48,697 nt of DNA from Geosiphon pyriformis (Eukaryota; Glomeromycota; Glomeromycetes; Archaeosporales; Geosiphonaceae), in NCBI GenBank assembly GCA_016748015.1, contig JAAOMT010000590.1:315409-364105 (forward strand), read 5' to 3'. This document shows, piece by piece, positions 1-11,846 of the stretch. The translations under genes and the position numbers were made by a program. Position 1 is the first letter of the stretch; the number at the start of each line of letters is the position of its first letter. The notes beneath the pieces were generated by a model. The model was not told where the DNA came from, did no database searches, and worked only from the letters and a program-made list of their open reading frames with translations.

Positions 1-1
1 A

Positions 2-34
2 ATTAACTTCGATTTCGACGGAGCTCAATCTTGA
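2..34 (+). CDS. C-terminal end of ORF3 of Ty3-type element F (partial)
   Basis: The first bases of the window read in frame 2 as a short peptide ending FDFDGAQS followed by TGA. The same ending occurs just before the polypurine tract of element A (FDGAQS then TGA) and, altered, in element B (DFNRAQY then TAA). The agreement between three elements at the same place supports a real third ORF downstream of integrase. Everything upstream lies outside the window. Its function is unknown. Confidence 0.5.
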   Translation: MNFDFDGAQS

Positions 35-47
35 AAGGAGGGGATAA
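34..47 (+). other. polypurine tract of element F
   Basis: A purine run (AAAGGAGGGG, then ATAA) lies immediately before the TGTTAC start of the LTR. This is the expected plus-strand priming site of an LTR retrotransposon. It is the best preserved of the three tracts in the window. Confidence 0.65.
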
Positions 48-916
48 TGTTACAGTTTAAGAATTTAGCAAAAAGAATCATAAAAATAATACAAACTATT
101 CAATCATAATATAGCACAGTAATAATCTTAGAAAGGTAATGATTAACATAGTAGCAAACACCATCTCGCGATAGTGGCAAGCACCAGTTCACAATAGCAG
201 CCAACACCAACTGGTGATAGCAGCAAGCACCAGGTTGAAATATCAAAAAGAAAGTATTTTCTCGTAGAACTACAAACATGTATATATACAGTAGTTTTAA
301 TATTGGGAAAGAATCAATCAAGTAATAAAAATCATAACTTATCAAGCAACAGATCCAATTTTATCCAACAAACTCCACTTATCAAATCATACTTTCAAAT
401 TAAATATCCCAAGAAACCTTTAAAAATCAAAAAGAAATGAAAAAGAATATTTAAAACGGAACTATCACAACCCAAAGTATTAAGAAACTTACTTGTATTA
501 TTTATTGAATGAAACTATCATTCATCAACTGAATCCCTTGGAAGAATAATCCTTGATCAAGATTATTCACGTTGTTACTAATTGATAAAAGCTTTATTGT
601 GAGAATTAGAAAAGCGCTAAAGACCATTAACATTCTGTGTTTCTAGATTAGAGAAACACATCAGGCAATTGCAAGGATAGCCTCAGAGAAGACCCCAGAC
701 AGTAGGTAGATTTCAGTTCAGCCTCTGAGAAGGAGTACATAAACACACACAACAATCAAGAATTAAAGAATAACTTACATCACAACAGTAAAAAGAAAGC
801 CTTCAGTGTAACAGTGACATTATCACACAAATAGAATTGAGGAACTCACGAAAGACTGATTGCAATTAAAGCGGGATATCAGCAATTAAATATAACAAGA
901 AAACCATCCCGTAACA
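48..916 (+). repeat. 3' LTR of element F (869 bp)
   Basis: The LTR starts TGTTACAG and ends CCGTAACA, a 6-bp terminal inverted repeat with TG...CA ends. A polypurine tract precedes it, so it is the 3' LTR of a plus-strand element whose body lies left of the window. It interrupts the gag pseudogene of element E: the E zinc knuckle lies at 1020-1061 and E gag sequence runs up to the border at 917. The right-hand candidate target duplication is ACGT (917-920); its partner is outside. The solo LTR at 16834 differs from it at about eight positions over roughly 600 aligned bases, all transitions, so F is young. An older family member is at 2744-3576 and another young one at 48445-48697. Confidence 0.9.
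155..246 (+). repeat. four 23-bp direct repeats in U3 of the F LTR
   Basis: Four consecutive 23-base units begin CAAACACCA, CAAGCACCA, CCAACACCA and CAAGCACCA, and most end in ATAGYRG. The spacing is exact, with no indels. The array lies near the 5' end of the LTR, where U3 enhancers are expected, so an enhancer or transcription-factor array is the likely role (inference). The first units are also visible in the solo LTR at 16941-17014, up to the assembly gap. Confidence 0.7.
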
Positions 917-2664
917 ACGTGATGGGGTATTGATGTGATATTGGTGTGTATTAATTCCTGGGCATTTGGGGTGGTGCATAATAATTATTCTTACATGCTT
1001 TGTGCATTATTTGAATTTGACATTGACTAATCAAATGTCCTATTCATTTGCAAAAATGGCAAATACGTGTTTCTGTTCTAAAGTTCTGGTACAATGAACA
1101 ATTATTTTGGCTGCCACTTAATCTCTAGTTGTGTCTTTGAGGTGGTTGGTATGTATTACTTCTTTCTGGGTCTGAAATAAAGTAACTTTCTATTTTCTTA
1201 GAGAGTTTTTCTTCTAATTGTGCTACTTTTTTTTCTAAAGTTTCTGTTTTGTTTTTTTCAATCACTATGTTAACTATTTGACTATGGTTAGCTTTTTTCT
1301 CAGCCAATTCAAGAGCTTTGGCAAGCATAATGGCTTCTGGTAAGAAATTAAGATGGACAGAGTGTACTCTTTCTAAAATGCTGTCTTTTAATTCTCTAAA
1401 TTTATTTAAAATCTAAGGTTCAGTGTAGTATCCTTGCTCAATCGCTTCAATCTAATAGCAAATTCAATTGAATCAAGCAATGTATTGGGTAACAGTTTCA
1501 CCTATATCTTGCTTGATAGTATTGAATTCATTTTGTAGTTAAATTATGGCATTTGGGTTACTAAAATATTCTAAGAGTGTGTTTTTGAATTCAGCAAAAC
1601 TTGTGGGTTTTCTTTCCAAGCTTTAATACCACAAGTCAGCAGTGTCTTTCAGAAAGAAAAGTAACATTTGGATTGCTCTTTAATCATTTTAATTATTTGT
1701 TTAGATGGCTTTTTGTGTTTCTCTAAACCATATATACATATCCATTTTTTCTTCCTCTCCTGAGAAATTCATTAGTCATGTGATATACAATATGGCCATT
1801 TTATTGTTGTTTTCTATTGGTGGGTTTATTAGTCTAAAAAGAGGTAAGATGATATTTCCTTGAGCATCCCTAAAGGCAGCTTTTTTTATATCCAGTTTTT
1901 CCTTCTGATCACGAGTTTTTTGGTTCCTGAACTGGTTGCTTGTTTCAGTGACCAGTTTTGTGCTTGTTTTTTCACTGGTTTCTTCTTTGGATTCTAATTC
2001 AGACTTCTTTTTATGATTTTCAAACCCTGTTCCAAATTTTGGTTGAAAAAGAGGTTTTTGAAATAGTAATGAATATTCTCCTGTAATTAGTATATCTCCT
2101 CAATTGTATTGTTTGAGCTTTTCAGTGTAATTAAAAATTCTCAGCATTTGTGGGATTGATGTGAATGATAATCCAGCTCTTAATAGAAGTTGGATTTTAT
2201 TATCTGGAAAAAAATGATAAGATCTTTTTTCTGGTGAATGAAGGTGTTGTTTTTTTACTGATTGCACAATGTTTTTCTTGGGTGTTTGGACAGATGTTCC
2301 TAATTTTTGCTGATTTTCTTCATAATTAATTTCTGAATTGTGGAAGCATTCTGGTGTTTTTTGTGAATATTGGGTAATTTTTATTGGCATATTGCTTAAT
2401 TTCGTAATGAATTCAAACAATAGTTGTGGCTACTGCTGTTGTTTTTTTTGTAGTAAATTAAAATAATTCTTTATATAATTAATGTTTTGCATTATGTGGT
2501 TCTTCTTACCTTCCTATGTGATAATTTATTTTGGCATTAATGTAATAGGTAAGGGTGTTTTTAACTGAACAACACTCTTCTGGTAATCTAAAATTACTTT
2601 GATATTGTAAATAAAGGGCATGGTAGAATTCAATAACAGTAAGATTAGAAGTTTTTGTCACCAT
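917..2664 (-). pseudogene. gag pseudogene of element E
   Basis: The minus-strand ATG at 2664-2662 opens a frame whose start (MVTKTSNLTVIEFYHALY) aligns with the gag start of element A (ATASDITTLEYYQSIY). Stops and frameshifts follow. Residues at 1328-1125 (KALELAEKKANHSQIVN, then YQPPQR) match the capsid end of A gag. At 1061-1020 lies a CX2CX4HX4C zinc knuckle (CHFCK, stop, IGHLISQC) broken by one TGA. The product would be the structural polyprotein that packages the element RNA. The copy is dead. Confidence 0.75.
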
Positions 2665-2725
2665 TTTGGTTTTCCTTCTTTAGCAATGAATTATTACTAA
2701 TTATTATTTTTTTTAATTATTTTTT

Positions 2726-2743
2726 TTCATAAGATTCACCAAA
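2726..2743 (-). other. primer-binding site of element E
   Basis: Reading on the minus strand directly after the LTR end, the sequence is TTTGGTGAATCTTATGAA. It has the same TTTGGTG opening, two bases before TGG, as the primer sites of A and B. The matching tRNA was not identified, and the 3' part has drifted from the A version. Confidence 0.45.
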
Positions 2744-3576
2744 TGTTACAGAATGGTTTTTTTGGTTATTTTAATTGCTAATATCTTGTTTTAATTGCAA
2801 TTAGTCTCTTATAAGTTCCTCAATTCTATTTGTGTAATAATATTACTATTATACTAAAGGCTTTCTCTTAATGTCATGATATAAGTTATTTCTCAATTTT
2901 TGATTGTTGTGTGTGTGTTTATGTACTTCTTTCTAGAGGCTGAACTGAAATCTACCCACTGTTTGGGGTCTTCTCTGAGACTATCCTTGCAATTGTTTGA
3001 TGTGTTTCTCTAATTTAAAAACACAGAATATTAATAGCCTTTAACACTTTTCCTAATTCTCACAATAAAGCTTTTATTAATTAGTAACAATATAAATAAT
3101 CTTGATCAGAAATTATTCTTCTAAGAAATTTAGCTAATGAATGATAGTTTCATTCAATAAATGATACAATTAAGTTTTTTAATACTTTGAGTTGTGATCA
3201 TTCAGTTTTTAATATTCTTTTTTATTTCTTTTTGATTAAAGGTTTTTGTGGATATTTATTTTAAAAGTAAAGATTAGAAGATAATTAAAGTGAAACTGTT
3301 GGATGAATTGTTTGATAATTTGTTTTATAATTTCTTGTTTTTCTCAATATTAAAGTTACTATATATATACATGTTTGTAATTCTATGAGAAAACATATTG
3401 TAATATTTTTTTTTAATATTTCAATTTGGTGTTTGCTGCTATTACCAGTTGGTGTTGGTTATTATTGTGAAATAGTATTTGTTATTATGTTAATCATTAC
3501 CTTTCTAAGATTATTACTGTGCTATATTATGATTGGATAATTTATGATTCTTTTGCTAAATTTTTAAACTGTAATA
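2744..3576 (-). repeat. 5' LTR of element E (833 bp, decayed F family)
   Basis: The reverse complement of the F LTR can be followed across this stretch, including the conserved blocks around the TATAGCACAGTAATAAT motif, the 23-bp repeat region and the terminal TGTTAC. Differences from F are overwhelmingly C-to-T or G-to-A, for example a CACCATCTCGCG block in F that reads TACTATTTCACA here. The outer end reads TATTAC instead of TGTTAC. Confidence 0.85.
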
Positions 3577-4910
3577 CTATTAACCAGAAAATACAAGATG
3601 CTTTGTTGTATATTAATAGATGTTTTATTTCAATTGCAAAAAAGATTAAGTTATATTATTACTTGGAAATTTTTATTTCCATCAAGAGTTTTTTTAAGTC
3701 TAGTTTGACCAAAACTTATTTAAATATTAGGTTTTTTGCAAATATGATTTTGAAAAAAATAATCTTGGATAAACAGTTTTGTTATTTGGTTTTTGTTATT
3801 TTGTAATTTATTATTAGTTACTGTATACACTTTAGTTTTGTTTTAATTAATGTTTACTATAAGTGAAATGTTTTAATTAAAAAGAATTTGAAATTAAAAG
3901 CTAAATTGTTTAAAGATTTTTCTAATAAAGTTTTGTACTATCTACTATTATATAATTTAAAATTTTTAAACAATTGCAAGTTAAAGATAAAATGGTTTCA
4001 GTTATTATGTTTGTAAATTCTGAAAATATTTTTGGCTGTCTTTTTAATTATTACTTTTTGAATTTATAGACATTAGATTGGATTTTAAGTAATTTTTTAT
4101 AGTATTTTGTTAGATTAAGAATTAATTTTATAAACAATTTTTATAAAAGTTTTTTTAAATAATGAACTTTTATTAATAAGCAATTTGTCACAGGTTTTTT
4201 ATAATCTAAACAGATTTTTAATATTTAATATTTTGGGTAGGACAGTTTACTATAAGATAATAGTTTCTCTAAAGTGTTTTGATATTGTTTTTAATAACAA
4301 ACTTTTGAACAAATATAGTGTGTTAATAACTTAAAAAATGTTTTATTATTGAAAAAAACTGGATTTAAAAAGTGTTGTTTTATCTTGATTTATAATAACA
4401 TTTGGTTTTTTGGATTAATTAAGATCTGTTATTAAGAATAAAGTGGCTGTTTTAAGTTTAATGTTTTATAATGTCTTGAATTTGAATGGTTTTAAGTTAA
4501 TCAAAAATCTTTTACATAAAGTTTAAATTAATGTTTTTAATATTTACACTAATAACTTATTGAAAAATTTAGACTTATTAATAATAATTAAAAAAACAGT
4601 TGTTTATTTCTTAAATATAAATATTAGAATTTTTAGTATGGTATTCTCTATAATAACTAAGTTATAAGCTGTTGTTTTGGCTTTGAAATATATGTTTTTT
4701 TTAGCATTATGGTTTTGTATCTAAATAACCAAACAGCTATTAATATATGCACTTTAGAACTCAGTTTGTTTAAGCCAAACTTTTACAACTAATGTTAAAT
4801 AAAGAAATATTATGTTATTAATTTAATAAAAAGCAAAAATTTAAAGATAATTTAATTAAAAATCAAGAATTATTTGAGTATTTTTGGTAATAATTATGTA
4901 AATAAGCTGG
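3577..4910 (+). pseudogene. LINE D1, RT thumb to RNase H (first half, split by element B)
   Basis: The frame from 3519 to 3806 contains INQKIQDALLYINRCFISIAKK and NIRFFANMILKKIILDKQF. These align with the post-RT region of LINE D4 (INQDVKSALLLINGLPILIAKK and VRFFFNVVLRKAITDKQF). Further right, degraded RNase H sequence can be traced at about 4660-4800. The piece stops at 4910, where an LTR of element B begins; the same LINE resumes at 25401. The 5' part is missing because element E inserted at 3576. No intact frame remains. Confidence 0.75.
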
Positions 4911-5760
4911 TGTTATTTATAGAATATAGAAATTATACATTAGTACATAAAGTAACCAATTAGAATAAGACATAGTAAAAGTAAAATTTTAGGATTTCTT
5001 TCAGAGGAATTGCAGGATTCTAGAATTACAGGATTCTAGTATAAAGAATTGCTCTCAAGAAATTACAGGATTCCAGAAATTTTAGAATTTCTGGTTAGAG
5101 AATTGAAAAATTCAAGAAATCTTGTATAATAAAATTTATGTATATATAACAATAGTATTAGAAACAAAAAAGAGAATCCTTAGTTTAGAGCTTTTAGCTC
5201 CAACTCCATACTCATCTTTTCATATAATAGTGTTTTATAACTTGAAATAGAAACATTAAATATTAATAAAATATTTGTTACTATTACAATCTATTTTTTT
5301 ATTATCAATAACTTATGTTAATAACTATCAATATTTAATTATACTGAACCAATAGTTCTTGATCATGGCTATTGATAGAATATTAACTTCTAAATTGTCT
5401 TGGCTTATTTTTTTTTATGTTTTGATTTTATTTCTTTTTTTATTTTGTTTTGTTGTATACTAATTAATTAAGAATTAAGTGCTAAGTTACTGATGTTAAA
5501 AATTGCTTGGTAAAAGACTCCTGTGAGCAGGTAAACACTTGAAATTAAGGATTACTTATCAGAGAATTGCTGATTACCAAGCCAAGAAAAGAATTGATGA
5601 AATTGTGATTCTAAGAGACTACTAAAACAACTATTAAATCTCTGTTTATTATACAAAAGACTCCACCAAAACTTTCAGATATTACCAATCATATTAGCTA
5701 TTGAGCACCAAGTTATGAGTTTGTTATTTGTTTTTAGACTCCAAATAATCACTTATAACA
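4911..5760 (+). repeat. 5' LTR of element B (850 bp)
   Basis: It starts TGTTATTTAT and ends CTTATAACA, and matches 24550-25400 along its length. The two LTRs differ at a clearly higher rate than the LTRs of A (about a dozen changes in the first 90 bases by eye). That agrees with B being older than the A insertion it contains. A TATA-rich block (TATGTATATATAAC) around 5137-5150 could be the promoter core. Confidence 0.85.
4985..5100 (+). repeat. short direct repeats in U3 of the B LTR
   Basis: A motif close to AATTRCAGGATTCYAG recurs at least three times, with more degenerate versions around it. The unit spacing is irregular at about 16-23 bp. A related cluster is in the 3' LTR near 24625-24725. 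The position suggests an enhancer-like array (inference). Confidence 0.5.
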
Positions 5761-5778
5761 TTTGGTACTCTCTGTAAG
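5761..5778 (+). other. primer-binding site of element B
   Basis: TTTGGTACTCTCTGTAAG follows the LTR end directly. It matches the element A site (TTTGGTGCTCTCCCACGG) apart from a few changes, mostly transitions. I could not assign the tRNA. Confidence 0.55.
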
Positions 5779-7925
5779 ATATATAAATTTACAGAAAACT
5801 AGCACCAGCAATAACCATTTAAAAGTGACAGAATTTGAAAGAAAAGGAACAAACTATCTAAAATTCACCAAATTTTTATTTCAACATTACTGTCAATACT
5901 TGGAATTAACCAACAACCAACTATCAGCAGAATCAGTCTTCAATTTTTATGTCAACAAAAGAATTAAATATTTTCTAGAAGAACCAATAAATACAAAATC
6001 AGTAAGAAAAAATTTTTATGATAAATTAATTCAATATATTAGCTTATTATTAAACTACAACTTTGTTCTAATCATTATTAAAATCAATAAAAAGATTGAA
6101 AATTACACCCAACAAATATTTTCTATTATATACACAGAAAAAAACAAAAAAAAACTACAAATACTAGCAAAAACAAAGCAAATACATTTACCTACTTAAA
6201 AAAAACAGAAAGTTGATTTACTAGTGAATTTATTATATTATTACACATCTAAAAATACCATCAATATAACATTAACAGATATGTCTACAACAAACATAAC
6301 AATATCACTAAACAGAATTTTATTTCTAAAGTAAAGAGAAAAAAGCAGAATTATTAGGAACCTACAGTGATTATTTTGAGAGATTTAAATCATAATCCCC
6401 AATGCCATCAGAATTTTAATCCCTGCCACCTCAACCAAATTTCGAAACTGCTAGTTCTTGGGAAGTAATAAAATCAGAAGAAAAGAAAGACAAAGATCAG
6501 GAATTTAATTATCAAAACCCAATTCCAAAAAATTCAGAAATACAAACTCTAATTGTTTGAACTTAGCAAAACTCAAACAATTCAAACTCCACCCCTATTG
6601 TTTACCAAAACTTACTTCCAGTAATCATGATAGACCCATCAGTTAACCCAATTGCTAAACAGCAACAACAACAGCAACAACTACCACTTTAGCAATTACT
6701 TCAATAACAATCATCACCAATAGTCTATGCACCAATTGCAAAAATTGAAAAATTTACCAGCAAAAAGAACAATGCCCAAGCATGATTAAATAACATTGTC
6801 AAAGCAATTGCAGCCAATAATTGGGATAACACCAGAGCTCTTCAGACAATCTCATATTTTTTCCAAGATATAGCCAATTTATGGTACCAAAATCTTGTAA
6901 ACAAACTTCAAGGTTTTAATGCATTCAAAGTCATATTTCTACAATATTTTAGCAATCATAACAGTATTAATTACTTAATTACTAGCTTTACCACCATTGG
7001 GCAAAGAGATACTGAAACAGTCACTACTTATTTGAAATACTTTCACCAAAATCTACATCAAATTCAAACAATTAAAGCTGACTATTTTACAATACCACAA
7101 ATCTTGAATCAATTTATCTGAGGCTTATGCAGCAGTTTATTGCAATAAGTATGTTTAATGCACTTAAATACACTTCAAGCCATAGTCAATTACACTAGAG
7201 ATTTCGAATTAGCTAAACTAGAAGCCAACCATGCTCAAGCTGTTAATCTAGTAATAAATAGATCATCTAACTTAAATTCGAAACTAAAACAATTTACTGA
7301 ATTCATTAATCAGAAGTTAAAAAAATATTTAGCTAACAACCATCAAGCCATTTATCAGCCACCATAATGGCATACAAATTCAGAAAGTTCTAATCAATTC
7401 CAAAATTAATTACATTTATTGTTAGTAACAAATCAACCATGGCAATCAAAGAGACATGTATGCTATAATTGTGATAAACAAAACCATGTAAAAATAAATT
7501 GCCACACCAGAACTAATAACCTATGATCAGAAAATCAGTACCAAAACTCTAATTATCAATTTCAAACCCAGAATTATATTAGTAATCTGTCATTTAAACA
7601 ATATTAACATTAACTTTATTATTCACAAATAATACAACAACTCATATATGCACTTTTAATATATCAAACTCTAGCACCAGTTATTTATCAGCAGCAACCA
7701 CAAACTATTTATTAGCCACATTCACAAATCATGTACTAATTGCCATCAATTTAAACTCAATCCCAAAACTTATCTCAAAACAGAAGCCAAAAACCAAGAA
7801 TAATTCAAATCTACCAGAATTGGAGATCAGCAATAGTAATACACCAACTGATTTCCAGTTCAGCAATTCAACTATCTGGATCACAACAACCAAATGCAGA
7901 AACTAATTATGCTTAAAACCTGAAT
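5761..7925 (+). pseudogene. gag pseudogene of element B
   Basis: The N-terminal 145-codon frame (5762-6199) corresponds in position to the A gag N-terminus. The capsid region at about 6740-7360 follows A gag closely (NNWDNTRALQTISYFF versus NGWNAARMLRTIPYFL), ending in a YQPP motif. A zinc knuckle CYNCDKQNHVKINC (CX2CX4HX4C) at 7461-7502 is intact. Several TGA, TAG and TAA codons replace Trp, Arg or Gln positions seen in A. The region after the knuckle is rich in Gln and Tyr, as in A. The gene is not expressible as it stands. Confidence 0.75.
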
Positions 7926-8074
7926 GCCCAACACTATTTAAGTTTACTTATCAATTCAGAAAACAGCCAAACCAACAACTCAGAAGCCAATTAAATAATA
8001 CTCACTAACAATATTTTATCTGCTGCCAGCACAGAGAATGAGTTGTTTGCTACTATTTTTCTTTTTGAATTAGA

Positions 8075-8480
8075 AAAGTCAATCTTAACTCTATTATTCA
8101 GTAGAACCACTTTTGATACAAAACTTATCATCATGATATACATAGATGCCAAAGTTGATGGTCAATTTATCAAACTGATCCTCAATAGTGGATTAGCAGA
8201 CAACATTATTATCTGACAACTCATAAACCAATTAGGTTACCAAGTTGATTGTATTGCCAGTATTAGGATTATTATAGCTGATAAAATGACCAAAATTCTT
8301 ATTGGTGAAATTAACAACTTTTTTTTTAAAGTCAATGACATTATTACATCTATTAAGGTGTTAATGATAAAAATCACTTAGTACCAAGCATTAGTTGGTA
8401 ATCACTGGCTATTCAAAACCAATATAATACTTAATTAGACCATATAAGAGCTTTAACTTAATTAAAACGGTCAGCATACA
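8075..8480 (+). pseudogene. retroviral-type aspartic protease of element B, active site lost
   Basis: The frame reads IDAKVDGQFIKLILNSG and later YQALVGNHWL, matching A protease (EAKVKGKTICLILDSG and YQALVGNDWL). The catalytic motif DSG has become NSG (codon AAT at 8184-8186), one G-to-A change that would abolish an aspartic protease. In-frame TGA and TAG codons also break it. Confidence 0.75.
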
Positions 8481-8689
8481 TAAGTACCAGTAATCTGTGA
8501 ACACTTTAAAAACTCTATACTGGCATTACTAATAAAATTTGAGGAAAAAAAAAGAAATCTATTTGGAAAGCCTACCAAGTCTTGTGGGCTAACACTGACT
8601 ACAATAAATTACCACTAATACTTTCTTGGAACAACAAAAAAAAAGAGAAAAAAGAAGACAAGTTACAAAAAAACACCACCACTAGTAAT

Positions 8690-9497
8690 TAAAAAAGATC
8701 ATACTCAACCAACACCAGACCAAAACCTTCTTATATTCTACTTAAATATAAGAATTACAAAAAAAAGCTTTCTTCCATAAAAGTTTAAGTTATATCTAAC
8801 AAAGATTACTGGACCAGAACTCATTATTACTGCAAGTTATATCATAAAAAATGCTATGGCTATCTAAAAAAACAAAATTAGTAGGACAACAAATCATGTC
8901 TCACTTGTGAAGAAACACTACTTAATAAGAAAATGTAAGATAATATTCTTGGATGAGGAAGAATGTGCAACACTTCATGCCAGTACACAATCTTTATAAG
9001 TGACTGAGTGAGTCATAGAACATTTATTAATGCAGTCTAGCATCAAATAATATCTCACTTGGATGGTTACCCACACAATAAAGACAAAATCTGGTAAATA
9101 ACAAATGCCAAAATGGAAAAGTAAGATTCTGGAAATAAAAAATAATCTACTGAAACCAGTTAACATTATCTTTATCCCCAATTCAAATGCATTTTTTGAA
9201 ATTGAAACAGATCCAGAAAAATTCTATGAACATTACCAAAACCTAGCATCTACCAAAAAAGAGCAAGAGCATTTGAAACAATTAAATACAAAATTGTGTA
9301 AATATTGCCTAATTTCCAGTGACTTCAAATATTGTGATGATTGTGACATTATTTATAATTTATCTTCACACATAATTTACATAATCTCAGAAGAAAAAAA
9401 ATCAATCAGCAAATGTGCTGTAAAATTGGAATCAAAATTTAATTCCAATCTAAACTTCAATAATAATGATAATAACAATGACTTTAGCTTAATTTAA
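8690..9497 (+). pseudogene. cysteine-rich module between protease and dUTPase, element B
   Basis: Fragments match the A module: SCLTCEETLL for CLTCGDMLP, CNTSCQYTIFIS for CDQICQYALSIS, GYPHNKDKIW for HYPHNAEMIF. The frame at 9105-9497 contains LCKYCLISSDFKYCDDCDI, aligned with A residues LCEECIMPCDEQWCPECYA: two CxxC pairs nine residues apart, like a zinc ribbon. The fold and function are unknown. Survival of the pairs in two diverged elements suggests they mattered before decay. Confidence 0.6.
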
Positions 9498-9639
9498 AAT
9501 AGCAATAACAACAGTAACAATTTAAACTCTGCTTTAAACTCAGAACAATATATTACACTTTTTGATCTTTTTAAGAAGCAAAAACTCAAATAGTTTAGCA
9601 ATAATAATGAAAGTATTATGCCAGAACATGTGCATAATA

Positions 9640-9970
9640 CTAATACAGAATTTGATCTAAGATATCCCAGAAAAAATGCTATCAAATTGAAACCATCTTT
9701 GTGCATATGCATTGATTTAAAATAATACTAGAAATTCTGGTAACAACCATGGTTCAATTAGCATCTAGATCTAGTTTGACAAAGAAGAAAATCAACATTA
9801 GAGGAGAAATAATTGATGCAAAATATGTAGAAAATATTATTATAATGCTACAAAATAATTTAGAAAAATCATATATTATTGAAGCAAATGAAAAAATAAT
9901 ATAGGCAATATTCTTACTTCTAGTGAAAATAGCTCAGTTAATGTCAGTAGAAAAAAAAAATTAAGAATTA
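9640..9970 (+). pseudogene. dUTPase domain of element B, decayed
   Basis: Around 9648 the sequence reads TEFDLRYPRKNA, corresponding to the AGYDLRYPGKDT motif 1 of the A dUTPase. From about 9750 it reads VQLASRSSL and then IRGEIIDAKY and IIIMLQN, matching motifs 2 and 3. The protein would hydrolyse dUTP to dUMP and limit uracil in the element cDNA. A stop and a frame change lie between the motifs, so it is a relic, but it shows that both elements inherited the domain. Confidence 0.65.
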
Positions 9971-10329
9971 CAGCAAGAGAAAAAAGTAAATTCAAATCCA
10001 TAAGTAAAATAAATATACCAGTTAATATAACAGAAAAAAAAATTATTGACAAAAGAAAAGTTATCTTCACTCATCAATCAATTTTTATTTTACTATATGA
10101 CTAGTATTTAGTAGTTATAAAAAGGAAAATAAGAGATTAATCCCAGATTTTTGAAACAGAAGCTACCATTTGTGAATCAGGAGAGATTGCTATTACCAAT
10201 CTTTACATACTGGTTAAAAATAACAAACACATCAAAATTTTCATTCACAACATAACTGAAGACACTATCAAAATACCAAGTGAAACTATCATTAAATATA
10301 TAAACACTGAAGTTGAAAACTAACCTCCA

Positions 10330-11335
10330 AGCACTATTCCAGATTTTTCACAACTGTGTAAATATGTGAATATTATATCACAAACAATATACAAACAAAA
10401 AAAATCTTATTTACTTTAACCAGAACAATTAGAACAAATAAACTTGAGAAATTTAGACCTATTTCAACATATGCAACTTAAGATATTACTCTACAATTTT
10501 ATTGATATTTTTATCAGTGAAAACAAATTTGGCAGAACTGACATCATCCAACATCAAATCAAAACTGGAAATACAATGTTAATTAAACAAAAAACATACA
10601 GAGTACTATCAACAAGCCATGAAATTATCTGACAAGAAATCAATCAGATGTTAAACAATAAGTTAATTCAATTATTAATAAATCTATGGTTATTATCAAT
10701 GATACTAGTCTATAAAAAAAATAGAAAAATCCACTTTTGTGTGGATTACAGAAAACTCAACAGTATTACTTAGAAAGACAACTATTTAACTCCACAAATT
10801 CAAGAATTGTTTGATGCTTTTAAAGAAAAAAAATGGTTTTCCACTTTAGACTTAAACAGTAATTACTGGCAAGTAGCCATGAAACTGGAAGACAAAAAAA
10901 AAACTGCTTTTACAATCAAAAAAAGAATTTTGAGTTTGATATTATGCCATTTGGTTTAACTAATGCACCAGCCATTTTCCAATGATTCATAAAAATTGTT
11001 TATACTAGACTGCTATGGAAATTAGTAGTTGTTTATTTGAATAACACCAATGTGTTCTTAAAAATATTTAATAATTATTTACATCACAGCAAGTGTTTGA
11101 AAAATTATGAAAAGCTGGATTGAAACTAAATACAATTAAATGCTTCTTTGGTAAAACAAAACTGAAATTCTTGAAACATATTGTAAGCAAAGATAGTATC
11201 AAAACAGATCCAAATAAAATTGAGATTGTTAAAAACTTTCCAGTACCAACAAGTCTTATAGAATTAAAAGCATTCTTGGGATTTGCTGGATATTACTACC
11301 ACTTTATCCAGAATTTCTCCAAACTGGCTTAACTA
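10330..11335 (+). pseudogene. reverse transcriptase of element B
   Basis: Ty3-type RT blocks are visible: FGRTDIIQHQIKTG near 10530, HFCVDYRKLNSIT near 10735, FSTLDLNSNYWQVAMK near 10840, FDIMPFGLTNAPA near 10935. The catalytic YLDD is YLNN (about 11034-11045), with both Asp codons changed to Asn by G-to-A. The palm end KFLKHIVSKDSIKTDPNKIE and thumb FLGFAGYYYHFIQNFS follow in the frame at 11120-11332. One frameshift and several stops are present. Confidence 0.85.
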
Positions 11336-11627
11336 TTCTACCAGCTCCAAGCCAAAAATGTGAAATATAAATGGACAGAAACTCAACAAGAAGCTTTTGA
11401 TATACTAAAAAGAAAGCTCATCTAAGCATTAATATTAATCTATTTAGATTACAACAGACCATTTATTATTATTACTAATACATCAGGTCAAGCATTAGGA
11501 GCAGTACTATCTCAGAGAAAACCGGATAGATGAAAACATCTAGTAGTATATATTAGCCAAAATTTAAGTTCAGCTAAAAAGAACTATGAAATACCAGCAT
11601 TAAAACATTTAGCTATTTATTGGGCAG
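11336..11627 (+). pseudogene. RNase H of element B, 5' part
   Basis: The sequence passes through the connection domain (QQEAFDILKRKL) into RNase H, ending in AIYWAV at 11627. There it is cut by the LTR of element A. The remainder (IKWKKYLSQKFDVYTDHKRL) resumes at 22233 in the same frame once one copy of the GCAG duplication is removed. In-frame stops occur. Confidence 0.8.
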
Positions 11628-11846
11628 TGTTACCAGACGAAATTAGAGATATCATTTAGCATGAAACTATCTTATAATTCCTATCATTAATTAGTATATA
11701 TTATCATTCAAATTATCATTTATTACATTAAAAAAAAAAAATGTCCAAAATTATCATTTAATTAATAACCCAAATTGTACACAACACAAATATAACCTAA
11801 TTGTGATGATCAATCATGCAATACCCTGAACTATGTAATATTCAAA

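Larger units (their letters stand above)
917..3576 (-). mobile_element. Ty3-type element E, minus strand, 5' part only
   Basis: On the minus strand the order is 5' LTR (3576-2744), primer-binding site (2743-2726) and decayed gag (2664-917), cut at 916 by insertion of element F. The rest of E would lie left of F, outside the window. Its LTR belongs to the same family as F but is far more diverged, so E is an old member. At its right edge (3577) E abuts the middle of a LINE reverse transcriptase region (D1), so E itself inserted into D1. Confidence 0.8.

Noticed and set aside
155-246. A CRISPR-like array.
   Set aside because: Units are directly adjacent at 23 bp with no unique spacers, inside an LTR U3, and there are no cas genes.
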